Positions 53,748-62,852 of a DNA stretch of 64,000 bases are shown here, piece after piece. The notes under the pieces are model-generated. The model saw only the letters and a program-made list of their open reading frames with translations, had not been told where the DNA came from and did no database searches. Within the stretch, counting starts at the first letter, position 1. The number at the start of each line of letters is the position of its first letter. The stretch spans positions 1 through 64,000 of the forward strand of contig JANYAE010000066.1 of the NCBI GenBank assembly GCA_025355105.1. The letters run 5' to 3'. The stretch is from Pseudomonadota bacterium. GTDB lineage: Bacteria; Pseudomonadota; Gammaproteobacteria; Steroidobacterales; Steroidobacteraceae. The translations under genes and the position numbers were made by a program.

Positions 53748-54515
53748 CTATGGAACGTCACCTGCAGGGGCAGGCGCATCCGGCGAAACCGAAGCCGGCC
53801 CGGGACTTGCCGAGGCCGGCCGGGCCGCCGGGCCCTGCCAGCCGGCGCGGATCCGGCCGTCGACGAGGCCGATGCAGCGGTCCGCGGCAGCGGCGAAAGC
53901 GGCATCGTGCGTGACCGCGACCACGGTCTTGCCGAGATCGCGGGTGAGCGTGCGCAGGATCTCGCGCACGTTCGCGGCCGCCGCCGAGTCGAGGTTGCCG
54001 GTGGGCTCGTCGGCGAGCACCACCAGCGGATCGTTGGCGAGCGCGCGCGCGATCGCGACCCGCTGGCGCTGGCCGCCGGACAGCTGGCTCGGCCGCTTGC
54101 CGCCCTGGTCGGCGACGCCGAGCCGCTCGAGCAGTTCGCTGCCGCGGGCGCGCTGTGCCGCCTCGTCGAGGCGACCGAGGCGGCGCATCGGCAGCACGAC
54201 GTTCTCGAGCACCGTGAACTCGGCGAGCAGGAAGTGGAACTGGAACACGAAGCCGAGCTTCTCGAGGCGGCGATTGGCGAGCTCGTCCTCCTGGTAGCGC
54301 GAGGTGTCCTCGCCGTCGAGCAGGATCCGGCCGGCGGTCGGGATGTCGAGCAGCCCGAGCAGGTAGAGCAGCGAGGACTTGCCGGACCCGGACGGTCCCA
54401 TGACGCAGACGAACTCGCCGCGGTCGATCGACAGGCTGACGTCGTCGATCAGCGTCACCGGCACCTCGCCCTCCAGGCGCCGCAGCAGATGCTCGGCGAC
54501 GATGACCGCGCTCAC
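53748..54515 (-). CDS. ABC transporter ATP-binding protein (LolD/MacB type)
   Basis: A 255-residue ATPase with Walker A GPSGSGKSS, signature LSGGQRQRVAIARAL, Walker B VVLADEPTGNLDS and H-loop VTHD. It starts at GTG 54515 inside a GTGA overlap with the permease stop. An Ala/Pro-rich tail of about 30 residues follows the domain. It is the last gene of a three-gene minus-strand exporter operon (adaptor, permease, ATPase), each overlapping the next by four bases. Confidence 0.9.
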   Translation of the reverse strand: MSAVIVAEHLLRRLEGEVPVTLIDDVSLSIDRGEFVCVMGPSGSGKSSLLYLLGLLDIPTAGRILLDGEDTSRYQEDELANRRLEKLGFVFQFHFLLAEFTVLENVVLPMRRLGRLDEAAQRARGSELLERLGVADQGGKRPSQLSGGQRQRVAIARALANDPLVVLADEPTGNLDSAAAANVREILRTLTRDLGKTVVAVTHDAAFAAAADRCIGLVDGRIRAGWQGPAARPASASPGPASVSPDAPAPAGDVP

Positions 54516-55756
54516 GTCGCGCCGCGCAGGATGTCGACCGGGTGCACGCGGCCGGCCTTGCGCGCCGGCAGGTAGGCCGCCGCCAGGCACGAGCCGAGCG
54601 CGAATGCGGTCGCGAGCAGGTATTGCTCGCCGCCCCACCAGATCGGCAGGTGCACGACCTCGGTGACGCCGGGCGGCTTGACGGTCACTTCCGCGAGCAC
54701 GCGCATCAGCGCAATGCCGACGGCGATGCCGAGCGCGCTGCCGAGGACACCGACGATCAGGCCTTCGATCAGGAAGATCTGGCGGACGTCGCGCGCGTGA
54801 AAGCCCATCGACTTCAGGATCGCGATGTCGCGAGTCTTCTCCATCACGATCGTCGAGATCGTGTTGTAGATGCCGAACGAGGCCACTACGAGGATCGCCG
54901 AGACCACGCTGTACATGATGATGTTGCGCACCAGCAGCACGCTCAGGATGTCCTCCGACGCTTCCACCCACGACACCGCCTTGTAGCCGACCGTGGCCTC
55001 GATGCGCAGCGCCACCTCGCGCGCCGCGTACGGGTCGGCCAGCTGGATCACGAAGCGGTTGGCGCGGTTCGGCCGGTCGAGCAGCGACTGGGCGCGCTTC
55101 AGCAGCGCGAAGGTCTGCTCCTGGTCGTAGGCCGCGTTGCCGGTGCGGAAGATGCCGACCACCTTCATGGCGCGGCTGGCGCCGGAGGGCGCCACCACGC
55201 TGAGCGTGCTGCCGAGCCGCAGGCTGAAGCGGTCGGCGAGGGTGCGGCCGATGATGATGCCATTCGGGTTGACGGCCAGCGCGTCGAGCGAGCCGTCGGT
55301 CATCTTCTGCTCGATGGTCGACACGCCCTTCATCTTGGCCGGCACGATGCCGGACAGCGTCACGGCCTGCAGCCGGCCGGCGAAGGTCAGCACCGCCGAG
55401 CCCACCAGCACCGGCGCGGCGCGAACGCCGGGCAGCGACTCGACGAAGGCGAGCTTCTCGCGGTAGCCGCGGATGCCGCGCGTCTCGCTCTGCGGCTTGA
55501 CGTGCGAGATCTGGACCGCCGCGCCCGGCCAGCGCAGCTCGGCCGGCTGCACGTCCGGCGCGCGGTACTCGTCCGACAGCGTGATGTGCGGGCTGTTGTC
55601 GATCAGGCGCGAGATGAAGTCCTTCTCCGAGCCGCGCATCAGCGAGGAGACGGCGAGAAAGAAGGCGACACCGAGCACGACACCGGTCAGCGAGACGAGC
55701 GTCTGGCGCTTGCGGCTCGTCAGGTGCGTCAGCGCGACGCCGAGCTCGATCCTCAT
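54512..55756 (-). CDS. FtsX/MacB-type ABC transporter permease
   Basis: A 414-residue permease: N-terminal TM (TLVSLTGVVLGVAFFLAVSSL), periplasmic MacB-PCD domain (about 45-275) and three C-terminal TMs of the FtsX domain. The coupling segment is MEKTRDIAILKSMGFHARDV, and it ends PARKAGRVHPVDILRGAT. It resembles LolC/E and DevC-like exporters. It overlaps both its neighbours by four bases, so the three products are made together. The substrate is unknown. Confidence 0.9.
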   Translation of the reverse strand: MRIELGVALTHLTSRKRQTLVSLTGVVLGVAFFLAVSSLMRGSEKDFISRLIDNSPHITLSDEYRAPDVQPAELRWPGAAVQISHVKPQSETRGIRGYREKLAFVESLPGVRAAPVLVGSAVLTFAGRLQAVTLSGIVPAKMKGVSTIEQKMTDGSLDALAVNPNGIIIGRTLADRFSLRLGSTLSVVAPSGASRAMKVVGIFRTGNAAYDQEQTFALLKRAQSLLDRPNRANRFVIQLADPYAAREVALRIEATVGYKAVSWVEASEDILSVLLVRNIIMYSVVSAILVVASFGIYNTISTIVMEKTRDIAILKSMGFHARDVRQIFLIEGLIVGVLGSALGIAVGIALMRVLAEVTVKPPGVTEVVHLPIWWGGEQYLLATAFALGSCLAAAYLPARKAGRVHPVDILRGAT

Positions 55757-56790
55757 CGCGCGCCCGGCACTCCGGCGCCTGCCGGCGCCGGCGCCGCACG
55801 GCTGCGGGCGCGGTGACCCTCGCGCAGCAGCTCGGTCGCCGTGGTAACGACCTGCGCGTGCTCGTCGAGGCCGCCCCGAATCTCGGTCTGCGTGGCGCCG
55901 CTGATCCCGGCCTGCACCGGCTGTCGCGCGAGGCGCCCGTCGCGCAGCAGCCAGACGGCGCCGTTGCTGAGCGTGGTCGTCGGCACCAGCAGCGCCTGCT
56001 CGCGAACCGCGACGATCAGGTTGGCATCCACCGTCATGCCGACGCGAAACGCATCAGGTTCGGCCAGCCGGATCCGCACGCGGTAGGTGCGCGCGACCGG
56101 ATCGCCCTTGGGCGTGATCTCGGCCACCTCGCCGTCGAAGGTCTTGTTCGGCAGCGCGTCGGCGTGCAGCACGACCTTCATGCCGACCGTCACCCGCGGG
56201 ATGTCCTCTTCGTCGACGTCGGCCGAGATCCGCAGCGGTGCGCAGCACGACAGGTAGAAGATCGGCTGGCCGACCGCGATGAACTGGCCGACCTCGCCGT
56301 CGCGGCGAATGACGAGGCCCGCAGCCGGCGCCGTCAGCACCATGAAGCCGCGCTGCGTGCGGGCGCGGGCCAGCGCGGCGTCGGTGGCCTCGGCCTCGGC
56401 GCGAGTCCGGTCGAGATCGGTGGCGGCGGCGACGCCGCGCTTGACCAGCGCCTGGCTGCGGTCGTAGTCGGCGTGCGCGTAACGGGCCCGCGCCGTGAGC
56501 TCCTCGACGGTGCTGTCGAGGTCCTGCGACTCCAGCCGCGCCAGCGCCTCGCCTTTGCCGACCGCGCGGCCCTCGTCGCTCGCGAGCGCGACGATCCGCC
56601 CGGCGACGCGCGGCGCGATCGGCAGCATGACCGTCGGCTCGACGGTGCCGGTGGCATAGATCGCGTCGATCGCGGCGCCGCGGCGCGGCGCCGTGACCTC
56701 GACGACCAGCGGCCCCCAGCGCCACCAGGCCAGCGCGCCGCCGCCGGTGACGATCAGCAGGCCGATGACGACCAGCCAGGTGCGACGCAT
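55753..56790 (-). CDS. HlyD/RND-type periplasmic adaptor
   Basis: A 345-residue adaptor with one N-terminal TM (MRRTWLVVIGLLIVTGGGAL), the lipoyl half VEPTVMLPIAPRVAGRIVAL, a short helical hairpin (about 85-150), the returning half LTAPAAGLVIRRDGEVGQ and a beta-barrel with VGMTVDANLIV. The start at 56790 gives the correct TM; an upstream ATG would extend into the divergent nuclease promoter. It is the first gene of the minus-strand exporter and links the FtsX permease to an outer-membrane channel encoded elsewhere. Confidence 0.87.
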   Translation of the reverse strand: MRRTWLVVIGLLIVTGGGALAWWRWGPLVVEVTAPRRGAAIDAIYATGTVEPTVMLPIAPRVAGRIVALASDEGRAVGKGEALARLESQDLDSTVEELTARARYAHADYDRSQALVKRGVAAATDLDRTRAEAEATDAALARARTQRGFMVLTAPAAGLVIRRDGEVGQFIAVGQPIFYLSCCAPLRISADVDEEDIPRVTVGMKVVLHADALPNKTFDGEVAEITPKGDPVARTYRVRIRLAEPDAFRVGMTVDANLIVAVREQALLVPTTTLSNGAVWLLRDGRLARQPVQAGISGATQTEIRGGLDEHAQVVTTATELLREGHRARSRAAPAPAGAGVPGAR

Positions 56791-56860
56791 CGAGGACTCC
56801 GCGAACGCCCCTGCGGGCTCCGGTACAGTACCGCAGCAGCACATCATCGGCGGGAGCGGC

Positions 56861-57727
56861 ATGCGTGACTACCTGTATTTTCCCGGCGCGCGGGGGCGCC
56901 GCGCCGCGGGCCTGCTCGGCCTGCTGCTCAGCCTCGCGCTGACGCCGGCGGCGCCGGCCCGCGCCTGGGGACCGGAGGGGCACCGGATCGTGGGCCTCGT
57001 CGCCGAGCGGCTGCTCGACGCCCGCACCCGCGGCGCGCTGCGCAGCATCGCCGGCGACCAGAGCCTGGCCGAGCTCGGCGAGTGGATGGACCGCGAACGC
57101 GAGCGCCTGCGCGTCGAGTGGCCGGGCTCGGAGCGCTGGCACTACGACAACCGGCCGGTGTGCGCGGCGGCGGCCGTGCCGGAAGCGGCCTGCGCCGGCG
57201 GCCACTGCGCATTCGGCGCCTACCAGCGGGCGCTGGCACGGCTCGCCGATCGCGGCGCGCCGCGCGCCGAGCGGCTGGATGCGCTGCGCGTCGTCGTGCA
57301 CCTCGTCGGCGACGTCCACCAGCCCTTGCACGCCGCCGACGATGGCGATCGCGGCGGTAACGACGTCGAGGTGCGCGTCGGGCGCCGCAGCCGGCCGAAG
57401 TCGTTGCACGCCGCGTGGGACGGCGACTTCGTCAAGCGCGCGGTGCGCGGCAGGTCGGAGCCGGAGTTCGCGCAGCGGCTGGTCACGGAGCACCGGGCGC
57501 TGCTCGGGCGGCTCGAGGCCGGCCAGTTCGCGGACTGGGAGCACGAATCCTACGAACTCGCGCGCAGCTTCGCCTACGGCCGCCTCCCCGGCTTTCGCTG
57601 CGGACGGCCGCCGGACGAGGTCGTGGAGCTGCCGCCGCGCTACTCGGATGGCGCCGCCGAGATCGTCGAGGAGCGGCTGGCGCGCGCCGGCATCCGGCTC
57701 GCGGCGCTGCTGCGCGCGAGCTTGTAA
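56861..57727 (+). CDS. S1/P1 nuclease family protein
   Basis: A 288-residue exported zinc nuclease. Signal cleavage after APARA would leave Trp36 as the new N-terminus (WGPEGHRIVG). This fits the family exactly, because the mature Trp1 coordinates the trinuclear zinc cluster. Other ligands are in WHYDN, VVHLVGDVHQPLHAADDGDRGGND (His, Asp and His residues) and SLHAAWD. It is expected to degrade single-stranded DNA/RNA in the periplasm or outside the cell. GGGAG precedes ATG 56861. Divergent from the exporter. Confidence 0.92.
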   Translation: MRDYLYFPGARGRRAAGLLGLLLSLALTPAAPARAWGPEGHRIVGLVAERLLDARTRGALRSIAGDQSLAELGEWMDRERERLRVEWPGSERWHYDNRPVCAAAAVPEAACAGGHCAFGAYQRALARLADRGAPRAERLDALRVVVHLVGDVHQPLHAADDGDRGGNDVEVRVGRRSRPKSLHAAWDGDFVKRAVRGRSEPEFAQRLVTEHRALLGRLEAGQFADWEHESYELARSFAYGRLPGFRCGRPPDEVVELPPRYSDGAAEIVEERLARAGIRLAALLRASL

Positions 57728-57792
57728 CGCCGGCCGCCTGCTAACATTGGCAGGCCGCGAGCGAGCGGTTTGCTGCACGCAGGGAACGCCAG

Positions 57793-58512
57793 ATGCCGAC
57801 CGTCCTGATCACCGGCGCGGGCCGCGGGCTCGGCCTCGAGTTCGTGCGGCAGTACGCCGCCGACGGCTGGACCGTGATCGCCACGGCCCGTACGCCTGAG
57901 CGGCACGCGGAGCTGGCGACGCTCACCAAGGCCGCGGCCGGCCGCATCAAGGTGCACGCGCTCGACGTCACCGACCACGCCGCGGTCGACACGCTCGCCG
58001 CGCGGCTCGCCGGCGTCGCGGTCGACGTGCTGATCAACAACTCCGGCACGATGGGTGCGCAGAGCTTCGCCGGCCAGGGCATGCAGGCGCAGCGCTTCGG
58101 CGGACTGGACTACGAGGACTGGGCCTACCAGTTCCGCGTCAACACGCTCGGGCCGATCAAGATGTCCGAGGCCTTCGTCGAGCACGTCGCGGCGAGCCTG
58201 CAGAAGAAGATCGTGACGCTGTCGACCGTGATCGCCTCGATCGGCAGCAACAATCTCGGCGGCCTGTACGCGTATCGCAGCACCAAGGCCGGGGTCAACG
58301 CGATCATGAAGTCGATGGCGCTCGATCTCGCGCGGCGCGGCATCATCGCGGTGCCGGTGCACCCCGGCTGGGCCGCGACCGACATGGGCGGGCTGAACGC
58401 GCCGGTGCGCCCGCAGCACAGCGTCGCGGGGCTGCGGCAGGTCATCGCTGGCCTCACCAAGGAGAAGTCGGGCCGTTTCTGGCAGTGGGATGGCAAGGAA
58501 CTGGGCTGGTAG
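57793..58512 (+). CDS. SDR family oxidoreductase
   Basis: A 239-residue classical short-chain dehydrogenase. The cofactor motif is TGAGRGLG, the NNSG segment is present, the catalytic Ser lies in STVIASIGS, and the Tyr-x3-Lys is YRSTK. The pattern resembles C-signal/CsgA-like and other small SDRs of unknown substrate. It lies 50 bases before the aquaporin gene. Confidence 0.9.
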   Translation: MPTVLITGAGRGLGLEFVRQYAADGWTVIATARTPERHAELATLTKAAAGRIKVHALDVTDHAAVDTLAARLAGVAVDVLINNSGTMGAQSFAGQGMQAQRFGGLDYEDWAYQFRVNTLGPIKMSEAFVEHVAASLQKKIVTLSTVIASIGSNNLGGLYAYRSTKAGVNAIMKSMALDLARRGIIAVPVHPGWAATDMGGLNAPVRPQHSVAGLRQVIAGLTKEKSGRFWQWDGKELGW

Positions 58513-58562
58513 AGCCGCCTCGCACGAATGACAACTCGAAGCGCTCAACAAGGGGAACGGCA

Positions 58563-59255
58563 GTGATCAGAAAACTCGCGGCGGAATTTCTCGGCACCTT
58601 CTGGCTGGTGCTCGGCGGCTGCGGCAGCGCCGTGATCGCGGCGGCCTTCCCGCACGTCGGCATCGGGCTGCTCGGCGTATCGCTGGCCTTCGGCCTCACG
58701 GTGGTGACGATGGCCTACGCGGTCGGCCACGTCTCGGGCGGCCACTTCAACCCGGCGGTCACGCTCGGGCTGGTCGCCGCCGGGCGCACGCCGGCCTCGC
58801 AGGCGCCCGGCTACGTGATCGCCCAGCTGGCCGGCGCGATCGCGGCGGCGGCGGTGCTCGCGGCGATCGCCGCCGGCAAGCCGGGCTTCGACCTCGTGGC
58901 CAGCGGCTTCGCGGCGAACGGCTACGCCGACCACTCGCCGGGCTTCTACTCGCAGGGCGCCGCGTTCCTGACCGAGTTCACCATGACCTTCTTCTTCCTG
59001 ATCGTGATCCTCGGCGCCACCCACCGGCGCGCGCCGACCGGCTTCGCGCCGCTCGCGATCGGACTCGCGCTGGTGCTGATCCACCTGGTCAGCATTCCGG
59101 TGACCAACACCTCGGTGAACCCGGCGCGCAGCACCGGTCCGGCGCTGTTCGTCGGCGGCTGGGCGCTGTCGCAGCTGTGGCTGTTCTGGGTGGCGCCGAT
59201 CGCCGGCGCGGTCGTCGCCGGGCTCGTCCACCGCGGCCTGTTCGAGCGCGACTGA
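58563..59255 (+). CDS. aqpZ: aquaporin Z
   Basis: A 230-residue water channel, the exact size of AqpZ, with six TM helices. Both half-helix NPA boxes are present, HFNPAVT and SVNPARS; the Arg after the second box is the selectivity-filter Arg. The start is GTG 58563 ([16 protein letters not shown]) with AAGGGGAA upstream; an in-frame upstream extension overlaps the SDR stop. It is convergent with the M23 peptidase gene. Confidence 0.94.
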   Translation: MIRKLAAEFLGTFWLVLGGCGSAVIAAAFPHVGIGLLGVSLAFGLTVVTMAYAVGHVSGGHFNPAVTLGLVAAGRTPASQAPGYVIAQLAGAIAAAAVLAAIAAGKPGFDLVASGFAANGYADHSPGFYSQGAAFLTEFTMTFFFLIVILGATHRRAPTGFAPLAIGLALVLIHLVSIPVTNTSVNPARSTGPALFVGGWALSQLWLFWVAPIAGAVVAGLVHRGLFERD

Positions 59256-59274
59256 GCGGCCGCGCGCCGGCCGC
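59256..59274. terminator. hairpin between aqpZ and the M23 peptidase gene
   Basis: GCGGCCG (59256-59262) and CGGCCGC (59268-59274) form a perfect 7-base stem with a 5-base loop. They fill the 21-base gap between the two convergent stop codons. It is a candidate bidirectional terminator without a T-tract. Confidence 0.45.
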
Positions 59275-59276
59275 CG

Positions 59277-60143
59277 TCAGGAGGCCGGCGCGGCGCCGAG
59301 CAGCAGCTCCGGGTCGACCCAAGCCCGGTTCAGCATCACGCCGAAGTGCAGGTGCGGGCCGGTGGCCCGGCCGGTGGCGCCGACCAGGCCGAGCGGCGTG
59401 CCGGCCGCGACCTGCTGGCCGACGCGCACGTCGATGCGGCTCAGGTGGCAGTACAGCGTCAGCAGGCCCTCGCCGTGATCGAGGATCACGGTGTTGCCGT
59501 TGAAGAAGTAGTCGCCGGTCTCGATCACGCGGCCCGCGGCCGGTGCCGCGACCGGCTCGCCGGCGGCGGCGGCGATGTCCATGCCGGTGTGCGGGTTGCG
59601 CGACTGGCCGTTGAAGACGCGTCGCGAACCGAACGAGCTCGAGCGCGTGCCGCCGACCGGCGCGGCGAGCGCGAGCGTTGCCGGCGCCGCGTCGCTCCAG
59701 CTGGCGAGCACGGTCTCGAGGCGCTGCTTCTCGCGTTGGTAGCGGGCGAGATCCTTCGGCGACAGGTCGACGTGCTTGGGCGCGACCTTGAGCGCCTGCG
59801 TCGGGTAGTCCTTGGGCTGCACGTCGAAGCGGATCGTGCGCGACGCGCTGCTCGACTCGCGCACGCTCAGCAGCTGCGCGCCGGGCGCGGCCGCCAGCGG
59901 GATGCCGACTACCGCGAACCAGTGGCCGCCGTCGGCACGCACCAGCACCCGTTCCGCGTTGCGAAAGGCCGCTGGCGCCTGCGCGCCGGCCGGCCCGAGG
60001 TCGACCAGCGCGATGCCGCCGGGCACCGGCCGCGCGGTGGGCAGTTCGGCGGCGCCGGCGGCGCCGGCCGGCGTCGCGAGCAGGAGCGCGGCGAGCGCGC
60101 TGACGGCGCGGCGCCGGCGCTCCGAGCGGCAGGTCACGGGCAT
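59277..60143 (-). CDS. M23 family metallopeptidase (LytM domain)
   Basis: A 288-residue exported peptidase. A signal peptide (AVSALAALLLATPAGAAGAA) is followed by an N-terminal beta domain and a C-terminal LytM/peptidase M23 domain (about 165-275). Zinc ligands are seen as His and Asp in NPHTGMDIAA and His-x-His in GPHLHFGVM. FNGQSRNPHTG is the usual substrate-groove segment. It should cut peptidoglycan cross-bridges in the periplasm. Confidence 0.92.
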   Translation of the reverse strand: MPVTCRSERRRRAVSALAALLLATPAGAAGAAELPTARPVPGGIALVDLGPAGAQAPAAFRNAERVLVRADGGHWFAVVGIPLAAAPGAQLLSVRESSSASRTIRFDVQPKDYPTQALKVAPKHVDLSPKDLARYQREKQRLETVLASWSDAAPATLALAAPVGGTRSSSFGSRRVFNGQSRNPHTGMDIAAAAGEPVAAPAAGRVIETGDYFFNGNTVILDHGEGLLTLYCHLSRIDVRVGQQVAAGTPLGLVGATGRATGPHLHFGVMLNRAWVDPELLLGAAPAS

Positions 60144-60265
60144 CGGAACTTCACCTCACCGGAGCGGTCCAGTGTCGCACAGCCGCGCCGGCCCTGGCGC
60201 CCGTGCCGGGCGCCACGGTCCGTGGTCCAATGGTGCCGCCGTTCGGCCTTCACCCGGGAAATCTC

Positions 60266-60679
60266 ATGAACTGCCCCGATTCCGACGCCTCCTCCGACGC
60301 CGCCCCGCTCGGCGCCTTCTGCGGCACGCTGAGCCCGGAGCAGCAGCGGGTGCTGCGCGAGCACGGCACCGAGCCGCCGCGCTCGAGCCCGCTCGACAAG
60401 GAGTATCGCGAGGGCCGCTACCACTGCGTCGGCTGCGGCGTGCCGCTGTTCGAGTCGACCACCAAGTTCAACAGCGGCACCGGCTGGCCGAGCTTCTTCG
60501 CGCCGCTCGCGGGCGCGATCGGCACGACCACCGACACGAGCTTCGGCATGACGCGCACCGAGGTGCACTGCGCCGCCTGCAAGGGCCACCTCGGCCACGT
60601 CTTCGCCGACGGGCCGAAGCCGAGCGGCGCGCGCTATTGCATCAACGGCGTCGTGCTGCGCTTCGAGCCCGCGGCCTGA
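60266..60679 (+). CDS. msrB: peptide-methionine (R)-S-oxide reductase
   Basis: A 137-residue MsrB that repairs R-methionine sulfoxide in proteins. The catalytic Cys is in GARYCINGVVLRF. Zinc ligands are CVGCG and CAACKGHLGHVF. FNSGTGWPSFF is the conserved substrate site. ATG 60266 (MNCPDSDAS) is preferred; the upstream in-frame codons do not fit the family. No msrA is adjacent. It is convergent with the S9 peptidase gene. Confidence 0.94.
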   Translation: MNCPDSDASSDAAPLGAFCGTLSPEQQRVLREHGTEPPRSSPLDKEYREGRYHCVGCGVPLFESTTKFNSGTGWPSFFAPLAGAIGTTTDTSFGMTRTEVHCAACKGHLGHVFADGPKPSGARYCINGVVLRFEPAA

Positions 60680-60692
60680 GCGCGGCGCCCGC

Positions 60693-62762
60693 TCACGGCG
60701 CCGCGTAGCGCCCGAACCAGTCGCGCACCGTCGCGTACCAGAAGATCGAGTTCTGCGGCTTCAGCACCCAGTGGTTCTCGTCCGGGAAGTAGACCAGCTT
60801 CGACGGCACGCCCTTGTTCTGCAGGATGTTGAACAGCTCGAAGCCGCCATCCACCGGCACGCGCAGGTCCAGCTGGTTGTGGATGATCAGCGTCGGGGTA
60901 TGGAAGTTCGCCGCATACAGGTGCGGTGACTGCGCCGCGAACTCCTCGGGTCGCTCCCAGAACTCGCCGTAGCGACTCTTCTCGGCGCCGAAGTCCGCGG
61001 CGCCCTCGGTGTAGCGGTCGAATACCGCGGCGTGCGCCACCAGCGCCTTGAACGGCTGCGGCTTGCCGAGCAGCAGCGTCGCGAGGTAGCCGCCGAAGCT
61101 ACCGCCGCCGGCCACCAGGCGCTCCGCGTCGATCCACGACTGCGCGCGGAACCAGTCGGCGGCGCGGATCGTGTCCGCGTACGGCAGGCTCGCCCAGTCG
61201 CGCGTGATCGAGTCCGCGTAGGCCTGGCCAAAGCCGCTCGAGCCGTGGAAGTTGTGCCACGCCGCGACGTAGCCCCAGCCGGCGAAGACCTGCGCGTTCC
61301 AGCGCCACTGCCAGGTGTCGGTGACGCCGTTGTGCGGACCGCCGTGCAGGAGCAGAAAGAGCGGATAGCGCTTCGCCGGATCGAAGCCCGGCGGCTTGAT
61401 GACCCACATCTGCATCGGCGCGCCGTCGGCGCCGGCGATCGTCACGCTCTCGACCGCGCCGAACGCCACCTCGCGCAGCAACGCGTTGTTGAACGCCGAC
61501 AGCTGGCCGACCGCGCCGCTCGCGGGGTCGATGCGCACCAGCGTCGGCGGCTCGCTGAACGACTGGCGCAGCGCGACCAGCACCGCCGGCCGGCCGGCCA
61601 CCGCGAGGTTGGTGAAGTCGTGGGTGCTGGTGACCGGCCGCGGTGCGCCGCCGCGCAGGTCAAAGGCGTAGACGCGCATCGCGCCCGCGTCCTCGATCGA
61701 GCCGAGCAGGCCCGAGCTGTCCGGCAGCCAGACGAGGCCGGTGGCCGAGCGGTCGAAGTTCGGCGCCAGCACCCGGCGCGCCGCGCTGCGGCGGTCGATC
61801 AGCACCAGCTTGCGCGTGTCGGCGTAGAAGCGCGGGATCGAGGCGCGCGTGTACGCCAGCCAGCGGCCGTCCGGGCTGTAGTGCGGCTCGCCGTCGTCGG
61901 CCAGGTTGTCGCTGGTCAAATCGCGGGCCGCGCCGCCCGCGACCGGCACGACGTAGAGGTCGAGGTTGTGCGCGGTGTGGCTCAGGTCGGCGTCGGCGGC
62001 GAAGGCGATCTCGCCGCCGTCCGGCGCGATGTCGTAGGAGTCGCGACCCGGCTCGCGCACGTCGAGGTGGCGGCCGCTGCCGAAGGTCGGCGAGAACGGC
62101 TCGGCGCCGTCGACGTCGGTCACGAACAGGTGCGGCACGCGGTCGTCGAGGAAGTGATCCCAGTGACTGAACGGCGCGTGCTCCCAGACCATCGCCGTCA
62201 TCTTCGCGTCCTCGCGCTCCTTGAGGCGGCGCACGATCTCGTCGCGGCCGAGGGCCTCCGGCCAGACGCGCGAGATGAACGCGATCCGCCGCCCGTCGGC
62301 GAACCACTTCGGCGCCGCGACGCCGGTCGGCAGCTCGGTGAGCCGGCGGGCCTCGCCGCCGGCGGTCGGCAGGAGGTAGAGCTGCGGCTGGTGGTCGTCG
62401 GCGCGGCGCGCGACGAACGCGATCCAGCGACCGTCCGGGCTCCACACCGGATCGCTGGCGCCGGCCGGGCCGGAGGTCAGCTGTCGGCCGGGGCCGGCGC
62501 CGGCCCGGGTCGGAACCAGGTACAGGTCGGTGGTGCCCTTGTTGCCGTCGACGTCGTAGCGGCTCGCCGGCAGCACGACGTGTGCGCCGTCCGGCGACAG
62601 CTGCGGCGCGCCGAGGCGCACCAGCTTCCACATCATCTCGGCGCTGAGCGGCCGCGGCGCCGCCGCGCTGTCGGCCAGCGACGAAGGTGGCTGCGTCAGC
62701 GCGAGCCCGAGCCCGAGCACCGCGAGGACGGCAGGGTGCCGGCGAGGCAAGGTCAGGTGCAT
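60693..62762 (-). CDS. S9 family (prolyl oligopeptidase-type) serine peptidase, exported
   Basis: A 689-residue protein with a signal peptide (HPAVLAVLGLGLALTQPPSSLA), a WD40-like/PD40 beta-propeller (about 35-430 with repeated SPDGRW motifs) and a C-terminal alpha/beta-hydrolase. The triad is Ser in GGGSFGGYLA, Asp in NQLDLRVP and His in DENHWV; LLLHGGPH forms the oxyanion region. It resembles dipeptidyl-peptidase-like S9 enzymes and probably works in the periplasm on peptides. The start at 62762 excludes a long antisense extension. Confidence 0.92.
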   Translation of the reverse strand: MHLTLPRRHPAVLAVLGLGLALTQPPSSLADSAAAPRPLSAEMMWKLVRLGAPQLSPDGAHVVLPASRYDVDGNKGTTDLYLVPTRAGAGPGRQLTSGPAGASDPVWSPDGRWIAFVARRADDHQPQLYLLPTAGGEARRLTELPTGVAAPKWFADGRRIAFISRVWPEALGRDEIVRRLKEREDAKMTAMVWEHAPFSHWDHFLDDRVPHLFVTDVDGAEPFSPTFGSGRHLDVREPGRDSYDIAPDGGEIAFAADADLSHTAHNLDLYVVPVAGGAARDLTSDNLADDGEPHYSPDGRWLAYTRASIPRFYADTRKLVLIDRRSAARRVLAPNFDRSATGLVWLPDSSGLLGSIEDAGAMRVYAFDLRGGAPRPVTSTHDFTNLAVAGRPAVLVALRQSFSEPPTLVRIDPASGAVGQLSAFNNALLREVAFGAVESVTIAGADGAPMQMWVIKPPGFDPAKRYPLFLLLHGGPHNGVTDTWQWRWNAQVFAGWGYVAAWHNFHGSSGFGQAYADSITRDWASLPYADTIRAADWFRAQSWIDAERLVAGGGSFGGYLATLLLGKPQPFKALVAHAAVFDRYTEGAADFGAEKSRYGEFWERPEEFAAQSPHLYAANFHTPTLIIHNQLDLRVPVDGGFELFNILQNKGVPSKLVYFPDENHWVLKPQNSIFWYATVRDWFGRYAAP

Positions 62763-62852
62763 GAGGCGCTCCTGGCAGGCAGAATGGCGAGGGATTCTGC
62801 GGCCGCCACCGGCGAGCCGCAAATCCTGCGCCACGGCAAGGAGCCCACCGCG

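Noticed and set aside
61032-62852. Long N-terminal extension of the ABC ATPase at 62853
   Set aside because: It is antisense to the S9 peptidase; ATG 62853 has a ribosome-binding sequence and the normal ATPase N-terminus.
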